A DNA stretch of 64,000 nt from Streptomyces sp. NBC_00193. GTDB taxonomy: Bacteria > Actinomycetota > Actinomycetes > Streptomycetales > Streptomycetaceae. The translations under genes were made by a program, and so were the position numbers. How positions within the stretch are numbered: the stretch's first letter is position 1; each line of letters opens with the position of its first letter. The stretch lies in contig NZ_JAPEMM010000003.1 in assembly GCF_026342735.1 (NCBI RefSeq), forward strand, positions 62,001 to 126,000, written 5' to 3'. The notes under the pieces were generated by a model. It did no database searches and had not been told where the DNA came from. It was given only the letters and a program-made list of their open reading frames with translations. Of the stretch, positions 1 to 9,123 are shown piece after piece.

Positions 1-9
1 TGGGCCCGG

Positions 10-2175
10 TCAACGGGACACCGGGGGCTCGGCGGATGCCGCCGCGTCGCGGCCGGGGAAGCCCCTGCCGAGGAGGCGGAGCAGCGGGGTCGTCTTGGTG
101 ATGGTCTCCTCGTACTCGTCTGCGGGGTCGGAGAGCGCGACGATGGCGCCGCCGACTCCGTAGCGGATGCCCTCCTCCGTGACGACGGCGGTGCGGATGA
201 CGATGCTGAGGTCGGCGCCGCCGCACAGGGAGAAGTAGCCGATCGCTCCGGAGTACACGCCGCGCGGGCCCTCCTCCAGTTCGTCGATGATCTGCATGGT
301 GCGGATCTTGGGGGCACCCGTCATCGAACCGCCCGGGAACGCGGTGCGCACGCACTCCACGGCGCTCACTCCGGGGCGCATGGTGGCCCGTACGGTGCTG
401 ACGAGCTGGTGCACCGTGGCGAAGGTCTCCACGTCGAACAGCTTGGGCACGTGGACCGAGCCGACCTCCGCGCACCGGCCGAGGTCGTTGCGGACCAGGT
501 CGACGATCATCAGGTTCTCGGAGCGGTCCTTCTCGTTGGTCCGCAGATCGGCGATCAGCGCCTCGTCCTCCTGCGCGGTGGCTCCGCGCGGCCGGGTGCC
601 CTTGATCGGCTTGGACTCGGCGAGCCCCTCGGCGGTGACGCGCAGGAACCGTTCCGGCGAGGTGCTGAGGACGGCGAGGTCCTCGAAGAGGAGCAGCGAG
701 GCGAACGGCGCCGGGCTGGTGCGGCGCAGGAACCGGTACCCCTCCCAGGGGTCCACCTTCGCTTCGCTGTGCAGCTCGTTGGTGAGGCAGACCTCGTAGG
801 TCTCGCCGGCGGCGATGTCCTCCTGGCTGCGCCGGATGCGGTCCAGGTAGGCGTCCCGGTCGTGGCGCAGGCTCAGATCGCCGGCGTCCACGGGCTGCGC
901 GGGCACGTCGGCGTCCGCGGTCCGGCCGGTGAGGGCGCGCAGCCGTCCGGCGGTGCCGTGCAGCCACGCGCGGGCGGAGGCGTCGTGGGCGAGCGCCTCG
1001 GCGTCGTCGCCGGGGTCGGCCGGGGCCAGGGCGAGCAGGTGCGTGGTGCCGGTCAGGTGGTCGAAGGCCAGGGCGCGGGCCGCGAACACCATCGTGGCGT
1101 CGGGCTGCTTCGAGCGGTGGACGACCGGGCCGGCCCCGCACTGCGCCTTCAGTTCGTACCCGAGGTACCCGACCCAGCCGAGGGCGAAGTTGCAGGGGTT
1201 CTCGGCCCGGTCGGGCAGGTCCACCTCCAGGGACTTCAGGTCCTCGTCGATCCAGTCGAAGAAGGGGCGCTGCGCGACCTGCGCGCTGCGGACGCCGTCC
1301 CGCTCGGAGACGACGGTGACCGTGCCGGCCGCCACGTCGGCGGTGGCCACGCGGGCCAGGTCGCCGGAGGCGTCTCCCATGATCGAGAAGCGGCCCGTGG
1401 CGCCGTCACTGCGGCTGCTGTCGAGCCAGAAGGCGTGGTTCCCGCCGCGCAGCAGCTCGTCGAAGACGATCTCGGGGTCCCAGGCGGTGGGCAGCCGCTC
1501 GGTGAGGACGCGCAGGTGCCGGCTCGGGGCGGGGCGGGCGGGCGCGGCGGCGGGCGCGGCCGGTGCGAGGGGCCGCGCGCCGGGGTGCTCCTGCTGCCAG
1601 CGGGTGGTGAGCTCGCGGAAGTTGCGCATCATCAGCAGTCCGTGCTCGCTGCTGATGGATTCGGGGTGGAACTGCACGCCCCACAGCGGGCGTTCGCGGT
1701 GGCGCAGGCCCATGAGGATGCCGCCCGGCGCCCATGCGGTGGCCTCGAAGACGTCCTCGGGCAGGTCGGCCACGGTGAGGGAGTGGTAGCGCACGACGTC
1801 GAAGGGCGAGGGGATCCCGGCGAAGAGGTCCGTCCCGGAGTGCTCCACGGGGGAGACCCGTCCGTGCCGGGGTTCGGGGGCCCGCAGGACGGAGCCGCCG
1901 CCGAGGTGGGCTATGCCCTGGTGGCCGAGGCACACGCCGAGGACCGGGCGGTCCGCCGCGCGGACGATCTCGGTGCAGACGCCGAAGTCCTCCGGGCGTT
2001 CGGGGGTGCCGGGTCCGGGAGACAGGACGACGTTGTCGAACTCCTCCAGATGGCTGATTCTCCACCCCGGCTCATCGTTGCGGATGACGACGGGCTCCTG
2101 CCCGTTGGCCTCCGCCAGGAGGTGGAACAGATTGAAGGTGAAGGAGTCGTAATTATCCACCAGGAGAGTGCGCAT
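10..2175 (-). CDS. pabAB: Aminodeoxychorismate synthase, fused PabA-PabB
   Basis: Converts chorismate and glutamine to 4-amino-4-deoxychorismate, the precursor of p-aminobenzoate. The 721-residue protein has an N-terminal class I glutamine amidotransferase (about 1-190: LSPGPGTP, nucleophile Cys in GVCLGHQG, His-Glu in QFHPES). A chorismate-binding half follows, with PIKGT (the Lys marks aminodeoxychorismate rather than anthranilate synthase), LVRNDLGR and FPGGSMTGAPK. I chose the ATG at 2175 because GAGG lies 5 nt upstream; a GTG two codons earlier is possible. The gene is divergent from an acyl ligase across a 452-bp regulatory region, so it probably supplies that cluster rather than folate alone. 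No aminodeoxychorismate lyase (PabC) is in the window, so a PabC from outside it must finish p-aminobenzoate. Confidence 0.93.
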   Translation of the reverse strand: MRTLLVDNYDSFTFNLFHLLAEANGQEPVVIRNDEPGWRISHLEEFDNVVLSPGPGTPERPEDFGVCTEIVRAADRPVLGVCLGHQGIAHLGGGSVLRAPEPRHGRVSPVEHSGTDLFAGIPSPFDVVRYHSLTVADLPEDVFEATAWAPGGILMGLRHRERPLWGVQFHPESISSEHGLLMMRNFRELTTRWQQEHPGARPLAPAAPAAAPARPAPSRHLRVLTERLPTAWDPEIVFDELLRGGNHAFWLDSSRSDGATGRFSIMGDASGDLARVATADVAAGTVTVVSERDGVRSAQVAQRPFFDWIDEDLKSLEVDLPDRAENPCNFALGWVGYLGYELKAQCGAGPVVHRSKQPDATMVFAARALAFDHLTGTTHLLALAPADPGDDAEALAHDASARAWLHGTAGRLRALTGRTADADVPAQPVDAGDLSLRHDRDAYLDRIRRSQEDIAAGETYEVCLTNELHSEAKVDPWEGYRFLRRTSPAPFASLLLFEDLAVLSTSPERFLRVTAEGLAESKPIKGTRPRGATAQEDEALIADLRTNEKDRSENLMIVDLVRNDLGRCAEVGSVHVPKLFDVETFATVHQLVSTVRATMRPGVSAVECVRTAFPGGSMTGAPKIRTMQIIDELEEGPRGVYSGAIGYFSLCGGADLSIVIRTAVVTEEGIRYGVGGAIVALSDPADEYEETITKTTPLLRLLGRGFPGRDAAASAEPPVSR

Positions 2176-2627
2176 GCTCACCTCACGAGGTCATGGAGGG
2201 ACGGATTCGACAGCCGGATCCGATAGAAAGATCTGATGACTGAATTCCGGACGGACTACGCAGCCCGGGAAAGATCGCCTCGATGGCCTCCCGGATAAAC
2301 CGGCGCCGCGCGCAGGCGCTACAGCCGGTCAATGGATACCCGACCCTGAGCTCCCGATTCCCCGTCAGGGAAATCGGGGAATGCATGATCTCCCCGTTCA
2401 ACACGGGCAGACCCTACAGGGAGTCCCTGTTCAGTCAAACATTTTCCGCACCGCGAACCCGGCCCGGCAAGGCAACTCGGCAGTAGGAATTCGCAATTCC
2501 GCAAGAATGCTGTCGCGCTTTGCATATGACGCTTGACAGTCCCCGAGGGGTCGTTTCTATTATGCGGAACTGCTGAGCCAGTCAGGGCGAATCAGCAGCA
2601 CAACGGGGCAGTGCAACGGGGAGATGT
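2176..2627. promoter_or_regulatory. Divergent control region with three dyads
   Basis: This gene-free 452-bp stretch separates pabAB from the first acyl ligase. It contains three inverted repeats: ATTCCCCG/CGGGGAAT (2357-2364 and 2375-2382, overlapped by CCCGATT/AATCGGG at 2353-2378), ACAGGGA-G-TCCCTGT (2416-2430), and GGAATT-CGC-AATTCC (2486-2500). I see no convincing protein-coding gene in it. The dyads look like operators, yet I found no regulator gene inside the neighbouring cluster. Confidence 0.6.
2533..2563 (+). promoter_or_regulatory. Sigma-70-like promoter of the ligase gene
   Basis: TTGACA (2533-2538) is followed by TCTATT (2556-2561, 17-nt spacer) or TATTAT (2558-2563, 19-nt spacer). 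The spacer holds the short dyad CCCC-GA-GGGG. It lies about 65-95 bp upstream of the ligase start, a reasonable distance. Confidence 0.55.
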
Positions 2628-4085
2628 TTGTTCGTGATCAGCGATTTCGGGGGCCCCGGGCCCGGGACGACCGATCCGCAGCAGCACGACGGAAGCTGGG
2701 TCGACGAGCTGCTCCTGCACGCCGGCCACGACGACGCCGAGCCTGCGGTGCACATCGGCGAACGGCTGGATCGCGCCGGTCTGCGCCGCGAGGTCGTGGC
2801 CCGCCACACCGAGCTGGCGGAGGCCGGACTGCGCCGCGGCGGATCGGTCGCCCTCCAGCTGCCCCCGTCGCTCGCGCTCCTCACCCACCTGCTGGCCGCC
2901 TGGCGGACCGGGGCCCAGGTGATCCTGCTCGACCACCGGCTGACCGCCCACGAGAGCGACCGGGCGCTGCAGCGGACGGCCCCTCAGTTCCTCGTCCGGC
3001 CGGCCGGGCTGGTGCGCCTCGGCGTGCTGCGCGGATTCCACACGGTCGACGCCGTGGCCGAGCCGTACCCCGAGGGGCGTCCGGCCGCGAGCGGGCACGC
3101 GCTCGTCCAGCTCAGCTCCGGTTCCACCGGCCCCTCCAAGGTGATCGGGCGCACGGCCGCGGACCTCGTCGCCGAGGTCCACCGCTACACCCTGATCCCC
3201 GGTATGCCCGGGCGGGGCGACCGCATCGTGGTCCTCAACTCCCTGATCCACGCGATGGGGCTGATGGCGGGGGTCCTGCACAGCCTGCACGCGGGCGTCG
3301 AGATCGTGCTGCCGGAGCGGATGAGCGCCGACGGCATCCTCGCCGCCGTGGCCGCGCGGACCGCGCCGACCGTGATCACGGGCGTGCCGTTCCACGCGCA
3401 GCTGCTGGCCTCGGTCTCCGCTCCCCCGCCGCTGCCGCACCTGGTCGGGGCCATATCCGCCGGCGAGTCGGTGCGGCCCGGGGTCGCCGAGGCCTTCGCC
3501 GCGCGGTACGGCGTACCGCTGGGCGAGGTGTACGGGATGACGGAGACGGGCGTCATCGCGGCCGACCTGTCCGGGGCCTCCCGGCCGGCCACGGGGCGCA
3601 CCGCTCCGGGCATCGAGGCGAAGGTGGTGGACGGGGAGCTCCTCGTACGGCGGCCCGTCAGCCCGTACCTCGGCCAGGCCGGTCCGGACCGCTGGGCGGA
3701 CGGCTGGCTGCGCACCCGCGACGCCGCGACGCTCGACCCGCAGACCGGGCTGCTGGCCGTCGTGGGCCGGCTGGACTCCCAGGTGTCGGTCGGCGGCCTC
3801 AAGGTCGACCTCACCGAGGTCGAGTGGACCCTGTCCGAACTGCCCGGCGTCCGCGAGGCGGTGGTGGTCCACGACGGGGCCATCGAGGCCTACGCGGTCC
3901 TCGACGAGCAGGTCACGGCGCGTGCCGTGGAGAGCCTGCTCGCCGAGCGGGTGGCGGGCTTCAAGCTGCCGCGCCGCATCCACGCACTGGCCGCCCTGCC
4001 CCGGACGACCACCGGAAAGCCGGTACGGGATCCGGCCGCGCTGCGGGCCGCCGCGCAGCAGGCCGCCGCCGTGGAACGGGTGTGA
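2628..4085 (+). CDS. Acyl-/aryl-acid adenylating ligase (ANL family)
   Basis: Likely activates a carboxylic acid as acyl-AMP and loads it onto CoA or a carrier protein. The 485-residue protein has the P-loop SSGSTGPSK, the EVYGMTETG motif, the hinge DGWLRTRD ... GRLDSQVSVGG, and the C-terminal catalytic Lys in TTTGKPVRD. The start is uncertain: TTG at 2628 has GGAG 5 nt upstream, while GTG at 2634 has the same GGAG 11 nt upstream. It shares the divergent control region with pabAB, so p-aminobenzoate or its N-oxidised form is a plausible substrate (inference). It is convergent with the PPTase gene downstream. Confidence 0.85.
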   Translation: MFVISDFGGPGPGTTDPQQHDGSWVDELLLHAGHDDAEPAVHIGERLDRAGLRREVVARHTELAEAGLRRGGSVALQLPPSLALLTHLLAAWRTGAQVILLDHRLTAHESDRALQRTAPQFLVRPAGLVRLGVLRGFHTVDAVAEPYPEGRPAASGHALVQLSSGSTGPSKVIGRTAADLVAEVHRYTLIPGMPGRGDRIVVLNSLIHAMGLMAGVLHSLHAGVEIVLPERMSADGILAAVAARTAPTVITGVPFHAQLLASVSAPPPLPHLVGAISAGESVRPGVAEAFAARYGVPLGEVYGMTETGVIAADLSGASRPATGRTAPGIEAKVVDGELLVRRPVSPYLGQAGPDRWADGWLRTRDAATLDPQTGLLAVVGRLDSQVSVGGLKVDLTEVEWTLSELPGVREAVVVHDGAIEAYAVLDEQVTARAVESLLAERVAGFKLPRRIHALAALPRTTTGKPVRDPAALRAAAQQAAAVERV

Positions 4086-4108
4086 GCCCGGTGGAGCAGC
4101 GCAGGAGT

Positions 4109-4768
4109 TCAGCCCTCCACGCGGGTGACCGACACCGGAGCGCCCTCGGTGCCCGGGCCGCCCGCCACGCACAGCACGTAGCCCTCGGGGCCGCCGGGGA
4201 CGGCGCTGGTCAGGCCCGCGCCCGGGAAGATCTCCCGCAGGGTCACCGGACGCCCGGCGGGCTCCGGCGGCAGGCCGGAGGCGGGCAGCGGAACCGGCCG
4301 CAGCCGGCCTCCGCCGGCCAGCCCGGTGCCGACCGCCTTGCCCAGTGCCTCCTTGTGCGTCCAGACCCACAGCAGGGCGCGGGCCCGCAGGGCGGGTGCA
4401 TGGCCTTCGATCCAGCGGACGTCCTCCTCGGCGAACCAGCGCCGGGCGAGGGCCACCGCCGGGAGCTCGCGGGCCGGCTCCACGTCCACGCCCACGTCCC
4501 CGCCGGTGCAGACCGCGACCGCGGTCAGGCCGCGGGTGTGGCTCACGCTCACGTTCACCCGCACCGGCGGCCGCGACCCGCGGTCCGCGGCGCCGGGCCG
4601 TGACACCACGTACGGCCGTCCGCCCGGCTCCCGGGCCACGGCCAGGCCCTCGGGCCCGACGCCCAGCACCGCCGCAGCGGCCCGCCGCAGCAGCGCGTGC
4701 GCGTGCTTGCGCTGGTCACCGACCGGGACCGCGAGCCACACCTCTACCCGGGACACCGACACCGACAC
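4109..4768 (-). CDS. Sfp-type 4'-phosphopantetheinyl transferase
   Basis: Transfers phosphopantetheine from CoA to the Ser of carrier proteins. It shows VSVSHTRG, the Mg-binding GVDVEPAR motif and WTHKEALGKAVGTG, the hallmark WxxKEA region. The start is ambiguous because the 5' end is a run of GTG codons: GTG at 4768 has GGGGA 8 nt upstream and leaves room for the ACP promoter, while an in-frame ATG at 4810 would leave only 27 bp to the ACP start. At about 219 residues it has normal Sfp length. It sits alone on the minus strand inside the cluster, and a second Sfp-type gene lies at 13851-14552. Confidence 0.85.
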   Translation of the reverse strand: MSVSVSRVEVWLAVPVGDQRKHAHALLRRAAAAVLGVGPEGLAVAREPGGRPYVVSRPGAADRGSRPPVRVNVSVSHTRGLTAVAVCTGGDVGVDVEPARELPAVALARRWFAEEDVRWIEGHAPALRARALLWVWTHKEALGKAVGTGLAGGGRLRPVPLPASGLPPEPAGRPVTLREIFPGAGLTSAVPGGPEGYVLCVAGGPGTEGAPVSVTRVEG

Positions 4769-4837
4769 CCCCACTCGTCCCCGGTGCCCAGACACGTCCT
4801 GAACACACATACGAACACTGATACAAGGAGCCAGTTC

Positions 4838-5110
4838 ATGAGCACCCCTGTGCGCGCCTTCGTAGTGAACACCCTCGAAACCATGAACCTCGACATCGCC
4901 GGGGTCACGGACGACACCCCCATCGGCGACGACGGCCTGGAGCTGGAGTCGCTCACCACCGCCGAACTCGTCATGCAGGTCGAGGAGGAGTACGGGGTCA
5001 AGTTCTCCGACGAGGACGTCGAGGGCCTGCAGACCCTGACCATCGGCGAGTTCGTCTCCCAGGTCGAGCAGCGCCGGACCCAGGTCACGGCCCAGGCTGG
5101 CTCGGCGTGA
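4838..5110 (+). CDS. Acyl carrier protein 1
   Basis: This 90-residue, acidic, helical protein resembles a type II acyl carrier protein. The predicted phosphopantetheine Ser is S38 in GLELESLTTAEL, where Glu replaces the usual Asp before Ser. AAGGAG precedes the ATG, and TGATAC about 20 nt upstream could be a -10 element. It overlaps the next carrier protein by 4 nt, starting a tightly coupled ACP-ACP-KS-KS-like-KS run. It probably carries the growing chain for the adjacent ketosynthases (inference). Confidence 0.85.
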   Translation: MSTPVRAFVVNTLETMNLDIAGVTDDTPIGDDGLELESLTTAELVMQVEEEYGVKFSDEDVEGLQTLTIGEFVSQVEQRRTQVTAQAGSA

Positions 5111-5364
5111 GCGGCCGGTCCCCCGCCCCCGGCCGTCCGGAGGTGATCGCCCTGCTGGCCCAGCACGACGAGTGCGCCCCGGGCGACGTGGGCGAGCGGA
5201 TCGACTCCCTGCAGCTGGCCTGGCTGGTGCACGTGGTCGAGGAGCGGTACGGCATCCGGATCGACCTCGACGAGGAGCTGGAGGCCATGGACACGGTCGA
5301 CGGCGCCGTCGCGGTGCTGGCCGGCGCCCTGGCCGCTCCCGTGCCGGGCGGGAGCGGTTCGTGA
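5107..5364 (+). CDS. Acyl carrier protein 2
   Basis: This 85-residue carrier protein has a canonical site, S34 in RIDSLQLAWLV, followed by an acidic helix (DLDEELEAMDTVDGAV). The GTG start overlaps the stop of carrier protein 1, and its own stop overlaps the ketosynthase start. Two dissimilar carrier proteins side by side suggest one for starter and one for extender units, or one per ketosynthase. That split is inference. Confidence 0.82.
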   Translation: MSGRSPAPGRPEVIALLAQHDECAPGDVGERIDSLQLAWLVHVVEERYGIRIDLDEELEAMDTVDGAVAVLAGALAAPVPGGSGS

Positions 5365-6542
5365 CCGGGGCGGACCTGGCTGACCGGGCTGACCTGGCGG
5401 ACCGCGCGGACCGCGCGGACCGGAGGGTCGTCATCACCGGGCTCGGCGTCACCAGCGCCTTCGGCCGCGGCGAAGAGGCCCTCGGGCGGGGACTGGCCGC
5501 CTCCCGGGCGGCGTTCGGACCGGTCGGGCGGTTCGCCACGGACCGGTACCGCACGGGCGTCGCCGCCGTACTGCCGGGCTCGCCCGACCTGGACGAGGAG
5601 CTGCGCCGGGTCGTGGAGGAGGCCTGCGAGCAGGCCGGTCTGTCCCCGGCGGAGCGGGCGCAGGCTCCGCTCCTGCTGGGCCGGCACGCCGATCCGGCCG
5701 TGGCCCGCGGGCCGCTGGCCGTCCAGGGCAAGTCGGCGATCTCGGACACCGCGGCCGCCCTGGCGCGGGCCTGCGGTCTGCTCGGCGCGGCCCGGACCTA
5801 CACGAATGCCTGTGTCGCGGCCAGTACGGCGGTCTCCGAGGCGGCCGTACGGATCCGCACGGGCCGGGAGGACCGCGTGGTCGTCTCCGCGGGCTACCTC
5901 GTGGACGAGGACAACTTCGCGCTGTTCTCCGCCGGCCGGGCGCTCTCCCCGGACGGCGTCCTGCGCTCCTTCAGCGCCGGCCGCAAGGGTCTGCTGCTCG
6001 GTGACGGCGTCGGCGCGGTGGTCCTGGAGTCCGCGCAGGCCGCCGCCGCGCGCGGGGCCCGGCCGCTCGCCGTGCTGTCCGGCTGGGGCCTGGCCGGCGA
6101 CGCCCACCACGTGTGCCGGCCGCACCCCGAGGGCCTGGGGATGGCGCGGGCCATCGGCGCCGCGCTGGACCGGGCCGGGCTGGCGCCCGCGGACATCGGC
6201 TACGTCAACGCCCACGGCACCGGCACGCCCGCCAACGACTCCTCGGAGAGCGCCGCCCTGCGCCTCGCTCTCGGGGACGCGGTCGACGGCATCCCGGTGA
6301 GCTCCACGAAGTCCCTGCACGGGCACTCCCTGGAGGCGTCCGGAATGCTCGAACTCGCCGTCACCCTGCTGGTCCTGCGCAGCGGGGAACTCCCCGTCAA
6401 CGCGGGCCACTCGGGGCCCGACGACGACTGCCGCCTGGACCTGGTCCTCGGCTCGCCCCGCCGGGTCTCCCCCCGGCACGTCCTCAGCCTGAACGCCGCT
6501 TTCGGCGGGGCCAACACCGCATTGGTGGTGAGCGCGCCATGA
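5361..6542 (+). CDS. Beta-ketoacyl-ACP synthase (FabF-like) 1
   Basis: Condenses acyl and malonyl units on carrier proteins. The 393-residue protein has the complete Cys-His-His triad: C151 in TNACVAAS, H285 in NAHGTGT and H322 in LHGHSLEASG. The first 22 residues are a low-complexity Ala-Asp-Leu-Arg repeat encoded by tandem GCGGACCGC-like units, so translation could start later; the fold begins at RRVVITGLGV. It overlaps both neighbours. It is a discrete ketosynthase, not a modular PKS. Confidence 0.88.
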   Translation: MTGADLADRADLADRADRADRRVVITGLGVTSAFGRGEEALGRGLAASRAAFGPVGRFATDRYRTGVAAVLPGSPDLDEELRRVVEEACEQAGLSPAERAQAPLLLGRHADPAVARGPLAVQGKSAISDTAAALARACGLLGAARTYTNACVAASTAVSEAAVRIRTGREDRVVVSAGYLVDEDNFALFSAGRALSPDGVLRSFSAGRKGLLLGDGVGAVVLESAQAAAARGARPLAVLSGWGLAGDAHHVCRPHPEGLGMARAIGAALDRAGLAPADIGYVNAHGTGTPANDSSESAALRLALGDAVDGIPVSSTKSLHGHSLEASGMLELAVTLLVLRSGELPVNAGHSGPDDDCRLDLVLGSPRRVSPRHVLSLNAAFGGANTALVVSAP

Positions 6543-7177
6543 CCACGTCCCCGGCCCTTTCCCCCACCCGTTCCACCCTCCCGGCGGCTGCCGTGGAGGT
6601 CCTCGCGGAGGGCGTCTGGCCCGCCCCGGACGACCCCGAACTGCCGGTGCCGCTGGCCGGTTTCGCCGTCTCCTCCTTCAGCCCGATGGCCTCGGCCGCC
6701 GCCGACCGCTGCCTGGAGCAGGTGTACGGGGCTCCGGGCGCGGCGGAGCCCGGCGCGGAGCCGGCCGGTCCCGGCGCGCAGGAGCTCGTACGGCGGGCCG
6801 GGCGCACGGCGATCGTGCTGGCCTCCCGGGGCGGCGACCTGGAGACGCACACGGCGACCGCGGTCGCGGTGGACGCCGGCCGGCCCGCGGCGCCCCTGCT
6901 GTTCTTCCAGTCCGTGCCCAACGCGGTGGTCGGCCACATCGCCAAGCGCTGGGGGCTCGCCGGTCCGGTGATCTGCTTCAGCCCCGACGCGGCGACCGCC
7001 GATCCGCTGGGCGAGGCCCTGGACGTCACCCGCTTCCTGGTCGACGGGGGCGACGCCGGGGAGGCGCTGCTGCTGCTCGTGGAGCAGGCCGGCCCGGACG
7101 GCGCGCCCGCGAACGCCCGCGCCCTGCTCGTACGGCCCGCGGCGGATGCCGCGCCGGTCGCCGGGGAGGAGTCGTGA
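6539..7177 (+). CDS. Short ketosynthase-like protein (Ketoacyl-synt_2-like)
   Basis: This 212-residue protein resembles the short beta-ketoacyl-synthase-like family found beside ketosynthases in aryl-polyene-type clusters. The recognisable part is LLFFQSVPNAVVGHIAKRWG followed by GPVICFS (about residues 120-145). No Cys-His-His triad is present, so it should not condense by itself. It overlaps both flanking ketosynthase genes by 4 nt, which suggests a structural or chain-length partner, by analogy with a chain length factor (inference). Confidence 0.7.
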   Translation: MTTSPALSPTRSTLPAAAVEVLAEGVWPAPDDPELPVPLAGFAVSSFSPMASAAADRCLEQVYGAPGAAEPGAEPAGPGAQELVRRAGRTAIVLASRGGDLETHTATAVAVDAGRPAAPLLFFQSVPNAVVGHIAKRWGLAGPVICFSPDAATADPLGEALDVTRFLVDGGDAGEALLLLVEQAGPDGAPANARALLVRPAADAAPVAGEES

Positions 7178-8439
7178 GGAGCGGGCTCCGGGAGCAGTAC
7201 GACGTCTGGGTCACCGGGATCGGACTGGTCACCCCGCTCGGCATCGGCGTACCCGCCTTCGTGGACGGGCTCGCGGCCCAGCGCTCCGGGCTGCGCCGGC
7301 TGGAGGGCGAGGCCTGGGCCGCGACCGGCGCCGACGTGGCCGGGGTGGCCCCCGAGATCTCCGCCCTGGACCTGCTGCCGCGCACCGAGGCGCGCTCGGT
7401 CGACCGGTTCGTGCTCATGGCGCTGGCCGCCGCCGACGAGGCGCTCGGCGACGCCAAGCTGACGGTGGGCCAGGACGTGGCGGCGGACCGGGTGGCGGTG
7501 GTGGTCTCCACCGGCGCCGGCGGGCTCGCGACGTACGAGGAGCAGGCCGTGGCCCGCGCCTCGCGGGGCCGGGCCGCGGTCAGCCCGTACCTCCTTCCCG
7601 GCATGCTGCCCAACATGGCGGCGGCCCGGATCGCGATCCGCCACGGCGTGCGCGGGCTCAGCAGCTCCATCGCCACGGCCTGCGCGGCGGGGGCGATGTC
7701 GGTGGCCGAGGGGCTGCGGCTGATCCGCGAGGGCACCGCGGACGTGGTGATCTGCGGGGGCACCGACACCGCGCTCGCCCCCTCCGTGGCCACCTCCTTC
7801 GGCAACGCCCGCGCGCTGGCCCGCGCCGGGACGGGCGATCCGGCGGCGGCCAGCCGCCCGTTCGACCTGGACCGGAGCGGTTTCGTCCTCGCCGAGGGCG
7901 CCGGGATCCTCGTCCTGGAGCGGGCCGCCCACGCCCGCGCCCGCTCGGCGCACGCCTACGGGCGGGTCCTGGGCTGGGGCGCGACCAGCGACGCCCACCA
8001 CCCGACCTCGCCCCGGCCCGACGGCGAGGGCGCGGCGGACGCCATGCGGCGCGCGCTGGCGGACGCGGGGCTGTCCCCCCGGGACATCGGCTACGTCAAC
8101 GCCCACGGGACCGGCACCAAGGTGGGCGACCTGGCCGAGGCGCGGGCCGTCCGCTCGGTGTTCGGCGAGGACGGGCCGCCGGTCAGCTCGGTCAAGGGAG
8201 CCATCGGCCACCTCCTGGGCGCGGCGGGCGCGGTGGAGGCGGCGGCGACCGTACTCGCCCTGCACCACCGGAGCCTGCCGGCGACGGCCAACCTCGACCG
8301 GCCGGACCCGGCCTGCGCACTCGACCACGTCCGCGGCGCGCCCCGCGCGGCGGCGCCCGAGGCCGCGGTGTCCAACTCCTTCGCCTTCGGCGGCCACAAC
8401 GTGAGCCTCGTGCTCGGCACGGCCCCGGGGGCGGCCTGA
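7174..8439 (+). CDS. Beta-ketoacyl-ACP synthase (FabF-like) 2
   Basis: The second full ketosynthase has 421 residues, with nucleophile C170 in IATACAAGA, H311 in NAHGTGTK and H346 in KGAIGHLLGAAG. It is closer to the usual FabF/type II PKS pattern than the first ketosynthase, and its GTG start overlaps the upstream stop. Together the two enzymes and the KS-like protein could form a heteromeric condensing complex acting on the two carrier proteins. An 81-bp gap then precedes the next gene. Confidence 0.88.
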   Translation: MRSGLREQYDVWVTGIGLVTPLGIGVPAFVDGLAAQRSGLRRLEGEAWAATGADVAGVAPEISALDLLPRTEARSVDRFVLMALAAADEALGDAKLTVGQDVAADRVAVVVSTGAGGLATYEEQAVARASRGRAAVSPYLLPGMLPNMAAARIAIRHGVRGLSSSIATACAAGAMSVAEGLRLIREGTADVVICGGTDTALAPSVATSFGNARALARAGTGDPAAASRPFDLDRSGFVLAEGAGILVLERAAHARARSAHAYGRVLGWGATSDAHHPTSPRPDGEGAADAMRRALADAGLSPRDIGYVNAHGTGTKVGDLAEARAVRSVFGEDGPPVSSVKGAIGHLLGAAGAVEAAATVLALHHRSLPATANLDRPDPACALDHVRGAPRAAAPEAAVSNSFAFGGHNVSLVLGTAPGAA

Positions 8440-8520
8440 CCACCGCGGCACCCGGCACCGCAGCACCGACCGCACCCCCCACCCGCTCCCACCGCTCCCA
8501 CCCGAAGGACTGAGGACACC

Positions 8521-9123
8521 GTGACCAGTTCCGCCTCCCAGGCACCCGGACCGGCAGGCCCCGGCGAGCCCTCCGCCGACCTGCTGCGCCAGTTCTGGTG
8601 GCTGCACGACGCCCGCTGGTACCAGGGGGTCGCGCGGCGGTTCGGCCAGGACGCGGCGAACGAGGTCAACGCGGAGGCGATGCAGTTCGTCACCCGCCGG
8701 ATCGCCTCCGCCTACGCACGGGAAGAGGGGCTGGGCCCGGGGCTCTCCGCCGCCGAGCTGGCCACCGCGCTGACCGGCATCTCGGAGCTGATGACCGGGG
8801 ACGCCGTGGAGGCCTCCAACAAGGTCACCGGCGAGGAGTCCTTCGAGACGGCGGTCACCCGCAACTTCGCCCTGGAGATGCTCGCGCGCGCCGGGACGCT
8901 GGAGGGCTACGAGTGCCCGTGCCCGCAGATGCGGGCGGGGTGGTTCGAGGGGCTGAAGACGGAGGTCAGCGACCACCGCGTGGAGTGCCTGCGCACCGGC
9001 GCCTCCGCCTGCCGCTTCCGTACGAGCACGGCGTCCGGCGCGGCCGCCGCCACCGACGGCGCTGCCGCTGCCGCCACCGACGACGCCGCCACCGCCACCG
9101 TCCCCGGGAAGGAGACCCCGTGA
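8521..9123 (+). CDS. Cysteine-containing protein, DUF6125/V4R-like
   Basis: I do not recognise a proven function. The 200-residue protein is mostly helical (LLRQFWWLHDARWYQGVARR at the N-terminus). Near residues 143-165 it has CPCPQM ... CLRTGASACRF, a Cys cluster that could bind metal and resembles small V4R/DUF6125 proteins. The last 35 residues are an Ala-Thr-Asp-rich tail. The GTG start has GAGGA just upstream. It overlaps the following ligase by 4 nt, so it belongs to the pathway. Confidence 0.55.
   Translation: MTSSASQAPGPAGPGEPSADLLRQFWWLHDARWYQGVARRFGQDAANEVNAEAMQFVTRRIASAYAREEGLGPGLSAAELATALTGISELMTGDAVEASNKVTGEESFETAVTRNFALEMLARAGTLEGYECPCPQMRAGWFEGLKTEVSDHRVECLRTGASACRFRTSTASGAAAATDGAAAAATDDAATATVPGKETP

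Noticed and set aside
409..2226. Long plus-strand frames opposite pabAB and other genes
   Set aside because: They are antisense shadows of GC-rich genes, have compositionally odd Gly/Arg/Val-rich proteins and no domain motifs.
2624..4603. Alternative 659-residue frame over the first ligase
   Set aside because: The frame at 2628 contains all adenylating-enzyme motifs; the other is an out-of-frame Arg/Gly-rich shadow despite its ATG.
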